Shown here: one piece after another, positions 7,870-17,181 of the stretch
How the letters are laid out: every line of letters starts with the position of its first letter
Numbering within the stretch: position 1 is the first letter of the stretch
Assembly: GCA_005792205.1 (NCBI GenBank)
Contig: SXSO01000023.1
Coordinates: forward strand, 1 to 28,417
Reading direction: 5' to 3'
DNA: 28,417 nt
Origin: Bacteroidota bacterium
GTDB taxonomy: Bacteria; Bacteroidota; Ignavibacteria; UBA10030; F1-140-MAGs086
Translations under genes and position numbers: made by a program
The notes under the pieces: model-generated
What the model saw: the letters and a program-made list of their open reading frames with translations, nothing else
Database searches by the model: none
What the model was told of the DNA's origin: nothing

Positions 7870-8610
7870 ATGAAAAATGTTGCTACAATACAAAAAGAAT
7901 ACGGAGCATATGAATTAAGAGCTCTTTATCAAAAATATGCTGCAAAAGCATTAATCACTGCAATTAGTATTTTAGTTTTTTTTATTGCATTATATTATGT
8001 TTCACAATATCTTTTAGAAGAAGAAGAACCAGTTTATACAGTTAGAATTTTAAAGTATAGTGATTTAGGTCCACCACCATCAATTCAAAGTAATGAAACT
8101 CAACCAGCAGTTGCGGTTTCTGCAGAAGCAATTGTGAAACCAAGTTTTGGAATACCAGTTCCCGTTCCTGACGCAGAGATAAATCCTGAACAACCAGAGT
8201 TTGCAACAAAAGATGAAATTTCAAGTGAACCATCTCCAATTTTAGGAGATGAAGGAAATGGAGTTAGTGGAGGACAAATTGCAATTGAACACGAAGAAAT
8301 AAAAATAGAAGAAGAAGAACCACCAGAAGATTTTGTTGCTTATGAAAAAGAACCTGTTGTCGTAAAAAGAGTTGAACCAGTTTATCCAGAGATTGCTTTA
8401 AAAGCAGGAATTGAAGGAACCGTTTATGTAAAAATTTGGGTAGATAAAGAAGGCAAACCAAAAAAAGTTGTTCTATTAAAAAGTGATGCAGAAATTTTTA
8501 ACGATGCTGCAATGAAAGCAGCAGAGAAATGGGTTTTTACTCCCGCAATGATGAATAACGGTCCTGTTTCAGTTTGGGTCACAATTCCATTTAAGTTCAA
8601 ACTCAAATAG
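7870..8610 (+). CDS. tonB: Energy transducer TonB
   Basis: TonB transmits ExbB-ExbD motor energy to outer-membrane receptors. I chose the ATG at 7870, 10 bp after the exbD stop, over an in-frame TTG at 7846 inside exbD; this gives 246 residues. A short cytoplasmic N-terminus is followed by one TM helix (about residues 26-48), an acidic linker rich in Glu, and the C-terminal TonB domain (about 173-246). That domain holds PVYPEIALKAGIEGTVYVKI, then AAMKAAEKWVFTPA and a final VWVTIPFKFKLK. The linker has only scattered prolines rather than the long Pro-Lys and Pro-Glu repeats of E. coli TonB. No histidine occurs in the TM helix. The natural client in this window is the receptor at 14599-17181, but that pairing is inference. 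Confidence 0.9.
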   Translation: MKNVATIQKEYGAYELRALYQKYAAKALITAISILVFFIALYYVSQYLLEEEEPVYTVRILKYSDLGPPPSIQSNETQPAVAVSAEAIVKPSFGIPVPVPDAEINPEQPEFATKDEISSEPSPILGDEGNGVSGGQIAIEHEEIKIEEEEPPEDFVAYEKEPVVVKRVEPVYPEIALKAGIEGTVYVKIWVDKEGKPKKVVLLKSDAEIFNDAAMKAAEKWVFTPAMMNNGPVSVWVTIPFKFKLK

Positions 8611-8615
8611 ATGAA

Positions 8616-8843
8616 GTGAAATTTGAAAATTTTACTCAGAAGTTTTCTTTATTTGTTTCTTCGTTAGTTTTTATTTTAGGTATTTTAATCTTCTTTGAGA
8701 TAGTTATTCCAAATTTTCTATTTAGTAAATATCAACCAGTTTTAGCAATTGTCTTTATGCTGTATGGAGTTTACAGATTTGTTACAATCTATCTAAAAAT
8801 TAAGGAGAAAAAAAATATAGATGAAAATATTTCAGAAAATTAA
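8616..8843 (+). CDS. Small two-TM membrane protein of the TonB operon
   Basis: This 75-residue protein starts with GTG 5 bp after tonB and overlaps the next gene by 23 bp. It has two hydrophobic helices, at about residues 10-33 and 41-60, and a charged C-terminal tail (KIKEKKNIDENISEN). I do not recognise a named family. The tight packing between tonB and the PstS-like gene makes it a real operon member. An ATG at 8611 is followed at once by a stop and cannot be the start. Its role is unknown; an accessory membrane part of the TonB motor or of the adjacent lipoprotein is only a guess. Confidence 0.75.
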   Translation: MKFENFTQKFSLFVSSLVFILGILIFFEIVIPNFLFSKYQPVLAIVFMLYGVYRFVTIYLKIKEKKNIDENISEN

Positions 8844-9756
8844 CGTTGTCTTATTTTTTACTTTATCTTTTTTCTCATGTAAAAAAGAAGATGAAGAATC
8901 TCCAACAAAAGGGCATTTGGAAATTTATGCTTCTGAAACTTTGAAAGATTTGGTAAATAGAGAAGTTGAACAATTTACAAGTTTATATGAAGAGACAAAA
9001 ATAAGAACCAATTTTATAAATGATAGAGAAGCGATTGCAAAATTTTTAAATGACACAACTAAATTCATAATTGTTGGAAGAGAATTTAATGATGAAGAAA
9101 AAAAGTTTGTTCAAAAAAATAATCTGAAAATTGAAAAATATATTTTGGGAAAAGATGCAATTGGAATTGTTGTAAATAAAAAATTTCAATTGGATGAAAT
9201 TTCAACTGCTCAATTGAAAAAAATTTTTTTGGAAAACGTTTCAAATTGGGATCAAATTGATAAATCAATAAATCAAAAAATTTCAATTGCAATTCCAAAT
9301 AAAAATTCTTGTAATTATGAAGTTTTTTCAAACTTAATTTTGGAAAAAAAAAATTTCTCTAATTATAGTTTTGTTGCAAACTCCGACAGCGAAACTATTG
9401 ATTTTATTGGGAAAAACTTGTATTCAATTGGAATAGTTGGAATATGTTCAAAAAATAAAATGGATACAAACAATATCAAAATATTGAAAATTGAAAACTC
9501 AAACCCAATTGATAGTTTATATTATGAAACAAGTGGAAAATCATTTTTTCCATATCAAGCATATATTGCTTTGAATTATTATCCAATTTCAAAAAACATA
9601 TATATTTACACAAAAAATTTATACTTTGATGTTGGAACTGGATTTACCTCATTTTTACTTTCTCCAAATGCAGTTGGTGGTCAAAAAATATTAGGAGAAT
9701 TTGGAATGGTTCCTGAAAAAATGCCAATAAGAATTGTTCAACTTAATCAAGATTAA
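8821..9756 (+). CDS. PstS-like substrate-binding lipoprotein
   Basis: This 311-residue protein has a hydrophobic N-terminus ending in FFTLSFFSC followed by charged residues, a relaxed lipoprotein signal with the modified Cys at about 20. The rest resembles a type 2 periplasmic binding protein of the PstS-like group: LEIYASETLKDLV opens the first lobe, GKDAIGIVVNKK lies in the hinge region, and QLKKIFLENVSNWDQI is the segment usual in PstS-like proteins. The gene has no ABC permease or ATPase beside it, so it need not be a phosphate importer subunit. AAGGAG lies at 8802-8807, 13 bases before the ATG, and the start overlaps the small upstream gene. The ligand is not evident. Confidence 0.75.
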   Translation: MKIFQKINVVLFFTLSFFSCKKEDEESPTKGHLEIYASETLKDLVNREVEQFTSLYEETKIRTNFINDREAIAKFLNDTTKFIIVGREFNDEEKKFVQKNNLKIEKYILGKDAIGIVVNKKFQLDEISTAQLKKIFLENVSNWDQIDKSINQKISIAIPNKNSCNYEVFSNLILEKKNFSNYSFVANSDSETIDFIGKNLYSIGIVGICSKNKMDTNNIKILKIENSNPIDSLYYETSGKSFFPYQAYIALNYYPISKNIYIYTKNLYFDVGTGFTSFLLSPNAVGGQKILGEFGMVPEKMPIRIVQLNQD

Positions 9757-9761
9757 AAAAT

Positions 9762-11282
9762 ATGTTTAAAAAATTTTTTTTATTTATCACTTTTTTTTCA
9801 ATTTTTCAATTCAAATCTTTTAGCGATAAATATCCAGTAAAATCAGCAAAAGATGCTATTCAAAAAAATGACTTAACAACTGCTCTTGAAAAACTCAAAG
9901 AAGCATATGAAGAAAAAGAATATCGCAATAGTTTTGAAACAAATTTTCTTTTTGGAGAAGTATTTTCTAAAATGGGAAATTCAGATTCTGCAATTTTTTA
10001 TTATTCAGTTGCAATAACTTTTAATGAAAAAAATCCTATTCCCTATATTGTAGTTGGAGACGAATATGTAAAACAAAGTCTCATTCCAATGGCAATTCAA
10101 CAATATGAAAAATCAATTGAATTGGATTCTTCAAATTCAGAAATATTTTTAAAACTCGGAAAATTATATGCAAAACAAAGAGATTATACAACTTCTGTAA
10201 AAAATTATATGAAAGTTATAGAAAAAGATACTGCAAATATTGAGGCATTTAAAAATCTTGGAGATATTTATATCAGAGCAAAACAATTTTCAAATGCAGC
10301 AAAAATTTTCAACCGTCTCTCGCTTCTTCAACCAAATGATTTAGAAATAAAACTTCAACTTATGAAATCACTCATAAATGCAAAAAGTTCAAATGAAGCA
10401 CTTCCAATTGCTGAACAAATAGTTTCAATGGATAGTTTAATAATGGATAGTTCAATTGTGGAAGTTCATAGATTTCTTGCAAAAAAATATTATGAAACAA
10501 AAAATTATGAAAAAGCAGAAACCGAATTTTTATTTCTTCAAGAAAAATATACTTTAAGTAATGACGAAATTTTAAGTTTCGCAAAAATAAAAAAACAACT
10601 TCAAAGAAGTGATGCTGTAAGTTTTTTGGAAAAATATATTTCCACAACCAAAGAAGATTCATCAATGATAAATGAATACAAAACACTTGCTGAACAATTT
10701 ATGAATGAAAGCGACTATGAAAAAGCAATTTATTATTATGAGTTAAGAATTAAATATGACCCAAATGCTATTAGCGCTTATATGAATATAGCAATTTGTA
10801 ACATACAATTAAAAGATTTTTATGGTGCAGAAAACTATTTGAAACAAGTTATAGAAAAAAATCCTGTATATGTAAAAGCACATAAATATTTGGCACAAAC
10901 TTATGGTCAAATGGAAAATTTGGAGGAGCAAAGCAATGCTTATAAAAAAATGATTGAAGTTATCGCAGATACAACTGCTAACTATAAAACTGAACTTGCA
11001 GAAGCATATGGATTTGAAGGATATTACAAATTTGTAACTGGTTCTAAAACAAAAGATGACCAAACAAAAAAACAATATTATTCACAAGCAATTACAAATT
11101 TAAAAAAAGCGCTCGAGTTTGATGAAAACAATGTTTCATATAATTTAATGTTGGCACAACTTTTACATTCAATTGGAGAATTTGATAAAGCAAAATTACA
11201 ATACAAAAAAGTTTTACAACTTGATTCAAGTAATAAAGATGCAAAAAAAGGATTAGAGCAATTAAATGGAAATGGAAAATAA
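9762..11282 (+). CDS. Exported tetratricopeptide-repeat protein
   Basis: This 506-residue protein has an N-terminal signal peptide (MFKKFFLFITFFSIFQFKSF) followed by TPR units along most of its length. Typical repeat cores include AIQQYEKSIELDSSNSEIFL, KAIYYYELRIKYDPNAISAY and KAKLQYKKVLQLDSSN. TPR arrays are protein-protein scaffolds, and the signal peptide places this one in the periplasm or at the envelope. It starts 5 bp after the PstS-like gene and is the last gene before a strong terminator, so it belongs to the exbB-tonB transcription unit. A role as scaffold for the TonB motor, or for the PstS-like lipoprotein, is inferred from position only. Confidence 0.85.
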   Translation: MFKKFFLFITFFSIFQFKSFSDKYPVKSAKDAIQKNDLTTALEKLKEAYEEKEYRNSFETNFLFGEVFSKMGNSDSAIFYYSVAITFNEKNPIPYIVVGDEYVKQSLIPMAIQQYEKSIELDSSNSEIFLKLGKLYAKQRDYTTSVKNYMKVIEKDTANIEAFKNLGDIYIRAKQFSNAAKIFNRLSLLQPNDLEIKLQLMKSLINAKSSNEALPIAEQIVSMDSLIMDSSIVEVHRFLAKKYYETKNYEKAETEFLFLQEKYTLSNDEILSFAKIKKQLQRSDAVSFLEKYISTTKEDSSMINEYKTLAEQFMNESDYEKAIYYYELRIKYDPNAISAYMNIAICNIQLKDFYGAENYLKQVIEKNPVYVKAHKYLAQTYGQMENLEEQSNAYKKMIEVIADTTANYKTELAEAYGFEGYYKFVTGSKTKDDQTKKQYYSQAITNLKKALEFDENNVSYNLMLAQLLHSIGEFDKAKLQYKKVLQLDSSNKDAKKGLEQLNGNGK

Positions 11283-11301
11283 ATAGGTAATTTTTTTCAA
11301 T

Positions 11302-11341
11302 AAAAAAGACAATGAAACCTATCATTGTCTTTTTTTATTTT
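11302..11341 (+). terminator. Rho-independent terminator after the TonB operon
   Basis: The arms AAAAAGACAATGA (ending 11315) and TCATTGTCTTTTT (from 11322) pair perfectly around the 6-base loop AACCTA, and a run of Ts follows. It sits about 20 bp after the TPR gene stop. The A-rich left flank would also let it work weakly on the other strand. Confidence 0.85.
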
Positions 11342-11493
11342 TTGTAAATGCAATTTTATTTTAAAATATTTTTTCTTCTAATTTTTATTTTTTATTTAAA
11401 AAAATTTAATTCAAAACTCACTCAAATTTTTCATTACTCTCATCAAATAGTTGTAAATTCAACAATATTTTTTTTAACTAAAATACTTTATCT
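11342..11493. other. AT-rich intergenic region before the permease genes
   Basis: This stretch follows the terminator and must hold the promoter for the two permeases. A TTG at 11451 and TA-rich elements downstream are visible, but I cannot find a pair with the TTTG-N19-TAnnTTTG pattern. No clear Shine-Dalgarno sequence precedes the ATG at 11494. I see no hairpin, RNA gene or short ORF worth calling. Confidence 0.3.
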
Positions 11494-13044
11494 ATGAGCA
11501 ATCAATTATGGCAAAGAAAACCTGTTGAACATTTTGAAAATGAAATGAAACAAAGTGCATTGAAAAGAGTACTCGGGAAATGGGGATTAACTTCTCTCGG
11601 AGTTGGAGCAATCATTGGAGCAGGAATTTTTGTAATGACAGGAGTTGGAGCAAAAGAATATGCTGGTCCAGCATTGGCATTATCATTTGTTTTTGCAGGA
11701 ATTGGATGTACTTTTGCTGCATTATGTTACGCTGAATTTGCATCATTTCTTCCCGTTGAAGGTTCCGCATATGCATATTCATACGCAACTGTTGGAGAAC
11801 TTTTTGCGTGGATAATTGGATGGGATTTAATTTTAGAATATGCAATGGGAGCATCTGCTGTTGCTGTTGGATGGAGTGGATATATGGCAAAGTTTTTTTT
11901 TCTATTTGATATAAAATTTCCCATATGGCTTATGAATGATTATTTCACCGCATCCGAAATCATAGCAACTGCAAAACAATCTGCAAATGGATTACAAGCA
12001 CTTTCACACAAATTTTCTGACACTATTATTCCACAATTTATGGGAATAAATTTTGCTATAAATTTACCAGCACTTCTTGTAATTTGGTTTATCACTGCAA
12101 TTCTTGTAAAAGGAATTAAAGAAGCCGCAAGCACAAATAACTTTATGGTTGTATTAAAAGTTGTTGTTGTGTTATTTATTATAATTGTTGGAGCACAATA
12201 TATTAACACGGCAAATTGGAATCCATTTATTCCAGAAAGGGGAACTTATACTGACTCACTTGGAAATTCTCACGAAGCATATGGATTGATTGGAATTATT
12301 GCAGGAGCAGCATATATTTTCTTTGCTTATATTGGATTTGATACAGTTTCAACGCATGCGGGAGAATCTCAAAATCCACAAAAAGATGTTCCGTTTGGAA
12401 TAATTGTTTCACTTATTGTTTGTACAATCCTCTACATTTTAGTTGCACTTGTTTTAACAGGAATGATAAATTACAAAGATATTGATATTACAGCACCAAT
12501 TGCAGCAGCGTTTGGTTCACAAGGATTAAATTTTGCAGTATTTATTATTTCAATCGCAGCAATTGCAGGATTAACTTCTGTTTTAATTGTGATGCTTCTT
12601 GGACAATCACGAGTATTTTTTGCAATTTCAAAAGATGGTCTTCTTCCTAAAAAAACTTTTGGAGAACTTCATCCAAAATATAGAACACCATATAAAGCAA
12701 ATATTTTAATTGGATTTATTGTCTCTTTAGTTGCAGCATTTACTCCAATTGATTCAATTTCTAAAATGGTAAATATTGGAACTTTACTTGCATTTGTGAT
12801 GGTTTGTGTTGCAGTTATGGTTATGCGAAAAAAAGAACCAACACGACATCGTCCATTTGTAACTCCAGCTGTTTGGATTGTTGCTCCACTTGGAATTATT
12901 TTTAATTTAGGAATGATGATAACATTGGAATGGCAAAATTGGGCTCGTCTTTTTGTGTGGCTTTTAATTGGAATAATAATTTATTTTGTTTACGGAAAAA
13001 AACACAGCATATTAAATGCTACAACAAATAAAGTTCAAAAATAG
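11494..13044 (+). CDS. APC-superfamily amino acid permease, cationic amino acid transporter type
   Basis: This 516-residue inner-membrane transporter belongs to the CAT-like branch of the amino acid-polyamine-organocation superfamily. The cytoplasmic N-terminus (about 1-30) leads into TM1 with the unwound substrate-binding stretch GVGAIIGAGIFVMTG. TM6 is preceded by YIFFAYIGFDTVS and followed by ESQNPQKDVPFGI, both typical of CAT transporters. Hydrophobic segments are consistent with 12 or more helices. A long loop at about 140-185 separates early helices. Substrate specificity cannot be assigned. It is followed after 35 bp by another APC gene, probably co-transcribed. Confidence 0.9.
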   Translation: MSNQLWQRKPVEHFENEMKQSALKRVLGKWGLTSLGVGAIIGAGIFVMTGVGAKEYAGPALALSFVFAGIGCTFAALCYAEFASFLPVEGSAYAYSYATVGELFAWIIGWDLILEYAMGASAVAVGWSGYMAKFFFLFDIKFPIWLMNDYFTASEIIATAKQSANGLQALSHKFSDTIIPQFMGINFAINLPALLVIWFITAILVKGIKEAASTNNFMVVLKVVVVLFIIIVGAQYINTANWNPFIPERGTYTDSLGNSHEAYGLIGIIAGAAYIFFAYIGFDTVSTHAGESQNPQKDVPFGIIVSLIVCTILYILVALVLTGMINYKDIDITAPIAAAFGSQGLNFAVFIISIAAIAGLTSVLIVMLLGQSRVFFAISKDGLLPKKTFGELHPKYRTPYKANILIGFIVSLVAAFTPIDSISKMVNIGTLLAFVMVCVAVMVMRKKEPTRHRPFVTPAVWIVAPLGIIFNLGMMITLEWQNWARLFVWLLIGIIIYFVYGKKHSILNATTNKVQK

Positions 13045-13079
13045 TTTTTTGCCTAATAATTTGATATTAAAAAATAACA

Positions 13080-14528
13080 ATGCCACAACAACAAACTGAA
13101 TTTAAACGAGAACTTGGTCTTGTATCTTCAATAATGATTGTAGTTGGCTCAATGATTGGTTCAGGAATTTTTATTGTAAGTGCTGATATTTCAAGAAATG
13201 TTGGTGGTGGTTTTTATTTACTTTTAGTTTGGTTAATCACTGGAATCGTTACAATGATTGCCGCACTTTCATACGGAGAACTTGCGGGAATGATGCCAAA
13301 AGCTGGAGGTCAATATATTTATTTGAAGGAAGCATATGGTTCTTTAGTTGGATTTCTTTATGGATGGACGTTATTTATTGTAATTCAAACGGGAACAATT
13401 GCTGCAGTTGGTGTTGCGTTCGCAAAATTCACATCTGTTTTAATTCCATTTTTTAGTGAAAAAAATATTTTGTTTGAATTTTTTTTTCTTAAAATTTCTG
13501 CTGCACAAATTTTAGCAATTGTTAGCATAATTATTTTGACATATATAAACTTACGTGGAATTAATGATGGAAAAATTGTTCAAAACATTTTTACATTTAC
13601 AAAAACATTTGCTTTATTTGGAATAATTTTACTTGGAATTTTTTTTGCGAGTGATGAAAAATCTATTTCAATAAATTTTTCAAACTTTTGGAACGCAACA
13701 AAAACAACGTTAAATAATGGAGAAATTGCTGTTGAAAATTTATTTGGAATTTCAATTCTTTCAGCAATTGGAGTTGCAATGGTTGGTTCATTGTTTTCTT
13801 CTGATGCGTGGAATAATATTACTTTCACTGCGGGAGAAGTTGTAAATCCAAAAAAAAATATTCCACGCTCACTTGCAATAGGAACTGGAATTGTAACTTT
13901 ACTTTACATACTTGCAAATGTTGCATACATGTCTATTCTTCCAATTGTTGGAAACCCAAATTCAAAAGATGTGTTTGAACAAGGAATTCAATTTGCTCAA
14001 AATGATAGAGTTGGAATTGCTGCCGCAACAAAAATTTTTGGAAATTCTGCAGCAATAATTATGGGAATAGTTTTGATGATTTCAACTTTTGGATGCAACA
14101 ATGGTTTAATTCTTTCAGGAGCAAGAGTTTATTTTGCGATGGCTAAAGACAAATTATTTTTCAAACAAATTGGCAAATTAAACAAAAACTCTGTTCCATC
14201 AACTGCATTGATTATTCAATCTGTTTGGGCTTCAGTTCTTTGTTTATCGGGAACTTATGGAGATTTATTGGATTATGTTGTATTTGCTGTTTTACTTTTT
14301 TATATACTCACGATTTTTGGAATTTTTATTTTGAGAAAAAAATCACCAAACATTGAAAGACCATACATTGCATTTGGATATCCAATAATTCCTGCAATTT
14401 ATATTTTAATTGCAACAGCAATTTGTGTAAACTTACTTATTTTCAAACCGCAATATACTTATCCCGGACTTTTGATTGTATTGAGTGGAATTCCAATTTA
14501 CTTTTTGTGGAAAAAATTTTCTAATTAA
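13080..14528 (+). CDS. APC-superfamily amino acid permease, LAT/exchanger type
   Basis: This 482-residue permease has TM1 with VVGSMIGSGIFIVSADI and a TM6 region SDAWNNITFTAGEVVNPKKN, both typical of the LAT-like (amino acid exchanger) branch of the APC superfamily. The pattern fits about 12 helices. It is not a copy of the preceding permease, which is CAT-like. The two are likely transcribed together because the gap is only 35 bp with no terminator. One may import amino acids while the other exchanges them, but no regulator or catabolic gene nearby points to a substrate. The gene ends 22 bp before a bidirectional terminator. Confidence 0.9.
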   Translation: MPQQQTEFKRELGLVSSIMIVVGSMIGSGIFIVSADISRNVGGGFYLLLVWLITGIVTMIAALSYGELAGMMPKAGGQYIYLKEAYGSLVGFLYGWTLFIVIQTGTIAAVGVAFAKFTSVLIPFFSEKNILFEFFFLKISAAQILAIVSIIILTYINLRGINDGKIVQNIFTFTKTFALFGIILLGIFFASDEKSISINFSNFWNATKTTLNNGEIAVENLFGISILSAIGVAMVGSLFSSDAWNNITFTAGEVVNPKKNIPRSLAIGTGIVTLLYILANVAYMSILPIVGNPNSKDVFEQGIQFAQNDRVGIAAATKIFGNSAAIIMGIVLMISTFGCNNGLILSGARVYFAMAKDKLFFKQIGKLNKNSVPSTALIIQSVWASVLCLSGTYGDLLDYVVFAVLLFYILTIFGIFILRKKSPNIERPYIAFGYPIIPAIYILIATAICVNLLIFKPQYTYPGLLIVLSGIPIYFLWKKFSN

Positions 14529-14549
14529 TTTTTTTAAAATAAAAATAAA

Positions 14550-14586
14550 AAAGCCAATTCATTTTTGAATTGGCTTTCGTTTTTTA
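14550..14586. terminator. Bidirectional terminator between convergent genes
   Basis: AAAGCCAATTCA (14550-14561) and TGAATTGGCTTT (14566-14577) form a 12-bp perfect stem with a TTTT loop. A T-rich tail follows on the + strand, and an A-rich flank on the left gives a strong T tract on the - strand. It serves the permease gene ending at 14528 and the receptor gene ending at 14599. Confidence 0.88.
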
Positions 14587-14598
14587 AATTGAAATAAA

Positions 14599-17181
14599 TT
14601 ATAACGTGTAATTTAGTTTTGCAATTACCATTCTTCCAATTTTTGGAGCACCAATAAATTCATTATGTGCTTTATCAAAAGCATTTAAAACAGAAACTGA
14701 AAGAATTGTATTTTCCCCAATTGGAGATAGTTTATAATTTAAATTTATATCATAAAGTGAATATTTTTCAACATCTCCAATATAAACACCACTGCTCATA
14801 TAAAAACCATCGTTCCATCTATTTCTAACTTCTGCTGATAGTCCAAAACCAGAAATATATTTTACAGAAACAGTTCCACGTTTTTTAGGAGCATTCATAG
14901 ATAAGTCAAAATCACCATCAAGTTTTTCAAAATAATTTTCATTTACTGTTGAGAAAGTTCCACTAACTTCAAGATTATTATTGACTTTGTAATTTAATGC
15001 AAAATCAATTCCCAAAATATTTATCTCTCCAAAATTTCTTGGAGCAACCATAATTGCATTTTTATCCACTGCTTCTTTTGGTGTAATTGTTCCAAGTGGA
15101 ATTCCAGAAACACCTTGTGAAAGAGCTATAGAAGTTGAACTATCTAAACCAAATTGCATAAAATATTCTTTCGTAACTCCCGTCATAAATACATTTGGTG
15201 TAAATACTTGGAATCGTCCAATAAAATTATTCATTTTTGAAGAATAAATATCAACTCCAAGTTCAAGTTTATTGTTCATCGAAAATCCTTTATAACCAAA
15301 TTCAATTGTTCTATTGATAGTTGGTTTTAATGGCTCTATATTTTGCGGAGCACTTACAGGATCAAATTTTCCCTCATTAGGATTTAAAATTGCTAATGCA
15401 GAAGTAATTCCAGTTGGTGTATTTCCAATCATTGTACTTCGCAAAGGAAGTAACGCAGAATTTTGTGCAATCAACATATCAACAACAACTGGCCATAAAT
15501 TACCAACTCCAACTGTTGGAATTGCAACAGGATAAAATGGAGTATTGAAATCATAACCATCATATTGATTTTTTTCAAAATTAAATCCAGTTGTAGGAAC
15601 TCCCGTTGCACGAATTGGAATTGCATAAATATCGGGATAACCAAATGGATTTGCTTCTGCTAATAAATCTAAAAATAAATCATTTGTAGAAGGTGTTGAA
15701 TATGCTTGATTGTATGTTAAACGAAAATCGCTTGTTTCATCATGGTGATAAACAAACGCAACACGAGGAGAAATTACTGCATCATTTAATCTATTGTGTT
15801 TGTCATATCTTCCTGCAAATATCAAATCAAATTTATTATTCATAAGATGGTTTTCACTTTGGACATACACACCAAATTCACTTATATTATCGTCTTTTTC
15901 ATTTCTTCCCATAATTGTACCTTCCGTATTTGGAAAAGTTTTTATAAAATCTAATCCATAAATAAGTTTATGTTTTCCTTGATTCATAATGTCATAAGAA
16001 TTTTGTGCTTGCATTACAAATTGTTTTGATTTATCTATGAGTTCTTCTCCTGTTCGCAACATATAAGTTTCTCCAGCATCACTTACATTCAAAAATGTTT
16101 GTAAGAATAAGTCGTTGTAAGAAACTCTTCCTTGTACAAAACTATAAACCCAATTTTTTCCTTGAGCAGCACCAAGTGCAGTTAGTTCAATACCACTCAC
16201 AAGTTTTGTAATTCCCGCTGTAACATTTGAACTCAAACCATTTGAAGCAAGATAATCAAAACGAATTTCACTGCTATATTTTTCAACATCAGGAATTCTA
16301 TCTTTAACTTCAGCATCATCTACGTGTTCCAATTCTTTACCTTTAAAATATTGCCCTGAAATTTTATATCCAAATTTCTCACTAACAACACTAGCATGAC
16401 GAAATGAAGCTTGTTTCATACCTTGAGTTCCTCCTCCAAGTGAAAGTGTTGTTCCTTGCGAAGAAAACGGAGAACGAGTTATCATATTTACAACGCCTTG
16501 TGAAGCGTTTGGTCCATAAAGTGCTGATGCGGGACCTCTTACAACTTCAATTCTTTCAATATCTTCATTATTTGCCGCAATCATATACGGAACATTCACT
16601 CTCAACGATGGAACAGAAGCAATTCTATTGTCAGTTAGCATTGTAAGTTGTCCTGAAAAAACATTGTTAAAACCTCTTACAACAAGATTTTGTTGCATAA
16701 GTCCTGTTTGAGCAATATCCACTCCAACTACACCTCGCAGATGATCTGTTGGTGCAAGTGTTGGACGAAGTGCAATTTCTCTTGTACCAATTACAGAAAC
16801 TGATGCTGGCGCTTCCAAAACTTTTTCTTGTTTTCTGGAAGCAGAAGTTACAACTGCATCAAGATTGATTGACTCAATTTCTAAAGAAAAATTTTGAGAA
16901 ACTGAACCGCTTACATTAAGATTGGTTTCAAAAAACTTGTAGCCAATTGAAGATGCTGTAACTGTATATTCACCATCATTTAAATTTTTAAATTGGTAAT
17001 TACCTTTCATATCGGTAAAAGTTCCTTTGACTTCCTGTGTTTGCAAATTTGTTGCTTTTACTGTAGCACCAACAACAGAAGCATTAGTTCCAGATTCAGT
17101 AACTTTACCAGATAAGTTTCCAGCAAATAAATCAAGTTTAAAAATAAGAAAGAAAAAAAATATGTATACTATTTTATTCAT
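14599..17181 (-). CDS. TonB-dependent outer-membrane receptor with carboxypeptidase-regulatory-like N-terminal domain
   Basis: This receptor imports a large or scarce ligand across the outer membrane using TonB energy. I chose the ATG at 17181 because it begins a clean signal peptide (MNKIVYIFFFFLIFKLDLFA); an in-frame start at 17235 would put 18 polar residues before it and overlap motB. The 860-residue product has a carboxypeptidase-regulatory-like domain (about 22-105, with GKVTESG and GNYQFKNLNDGEYTV). The plug follows (about 120-235, with LVVRGFNN and IERIEVVRGPASALYGPNAS), then the beta-barrel, with a C-terminal NAFDKAHNEF and a final KLNYTL. The last residue is Leu, not the usual Phe. 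The ligand is unknown and no SusD-like gene adjoins it. It lies 40 bp after motB on the same strand with no visible terminator between, so read-through from the flagellar genes is possible. Confidence 0.93.
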   Translation of the reverse strand: MNKIVYIFFFFLIFKLDLFAGNLSGKVTESGTNASVVGATVKATNLQTQEVKGTFTDMKGNYQFKNLNDGEYTVTASSIGYKFFETNLNVSGSVSQNFSLEIESINLDAVVTSASRKQEKVLEAPASVSVIGTREIALRPTLAPTDHLRGVVGVDIAQTGLMQQNLVVRGFNNVFSGQLTMLTDNRIASVPSLRVNVPYMIAANNEDIERIEVVRGPASALYGPNASQGVVNMITRSPFSSQGTTLSLGGGTQGMKQASFRHASVVSEKFGYKISGQYFKGKELEHVDDAEVKDRIPDVEKYSSEIRFDYLASNGLSSNVTAGITKLVSGIELTALGAAQGKNWVYSFVQGRVSYNDLFLQTFLNVSDAGETYMLRTGEELIDKSKQFVMQAQNSYDIMNQGKHKLIYGLDFIKTFPNTEGTIMGRNEKDDNISEFGVYVQSENHLMNNKFDLIFAGRYDKHNRLNDAVISPRVAFVYHHDETSDFRLTYNQAYSTPSTNDLFLDLLAEANPFGYPDIYAIPIRATGVPTTGFNFEKNQYDGYDFNTPFYPVAIPTVGVGNLWPVVVDMLIAQNSALLPLRSTMIGNTPTGITSALAILNPNEGKFDPVSAPQNIEPLKPTINRTIEFGYKGFSMNNKLELGVDIYSSKMNNFIGRFQVFTPNVFMTGVTKEYFMQFGLDSSTSIALSQGVSGIPLGTITPKEAVDKNAIMVAPRNFGEINILGIDFALNYKVNNNLEVSGTFSTVNENYFEKLDGDFDLSMNAPKKRGTVSVKYISGFGLSAEVRNRWNDGFYMSSGVYIGDVEKYSLYDINLNYKLSPIGENTILSVSVLNAFDKAHNEFIGAPKIGRMVIAKLNYTL

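Noticed and set aside
11612..11890. Gln-rich open frame on the - strand within the first permease gene
   Set aside because: It is an antisense shadow of Gly/Ala-rich TM codons; no start signal or family resemblance.
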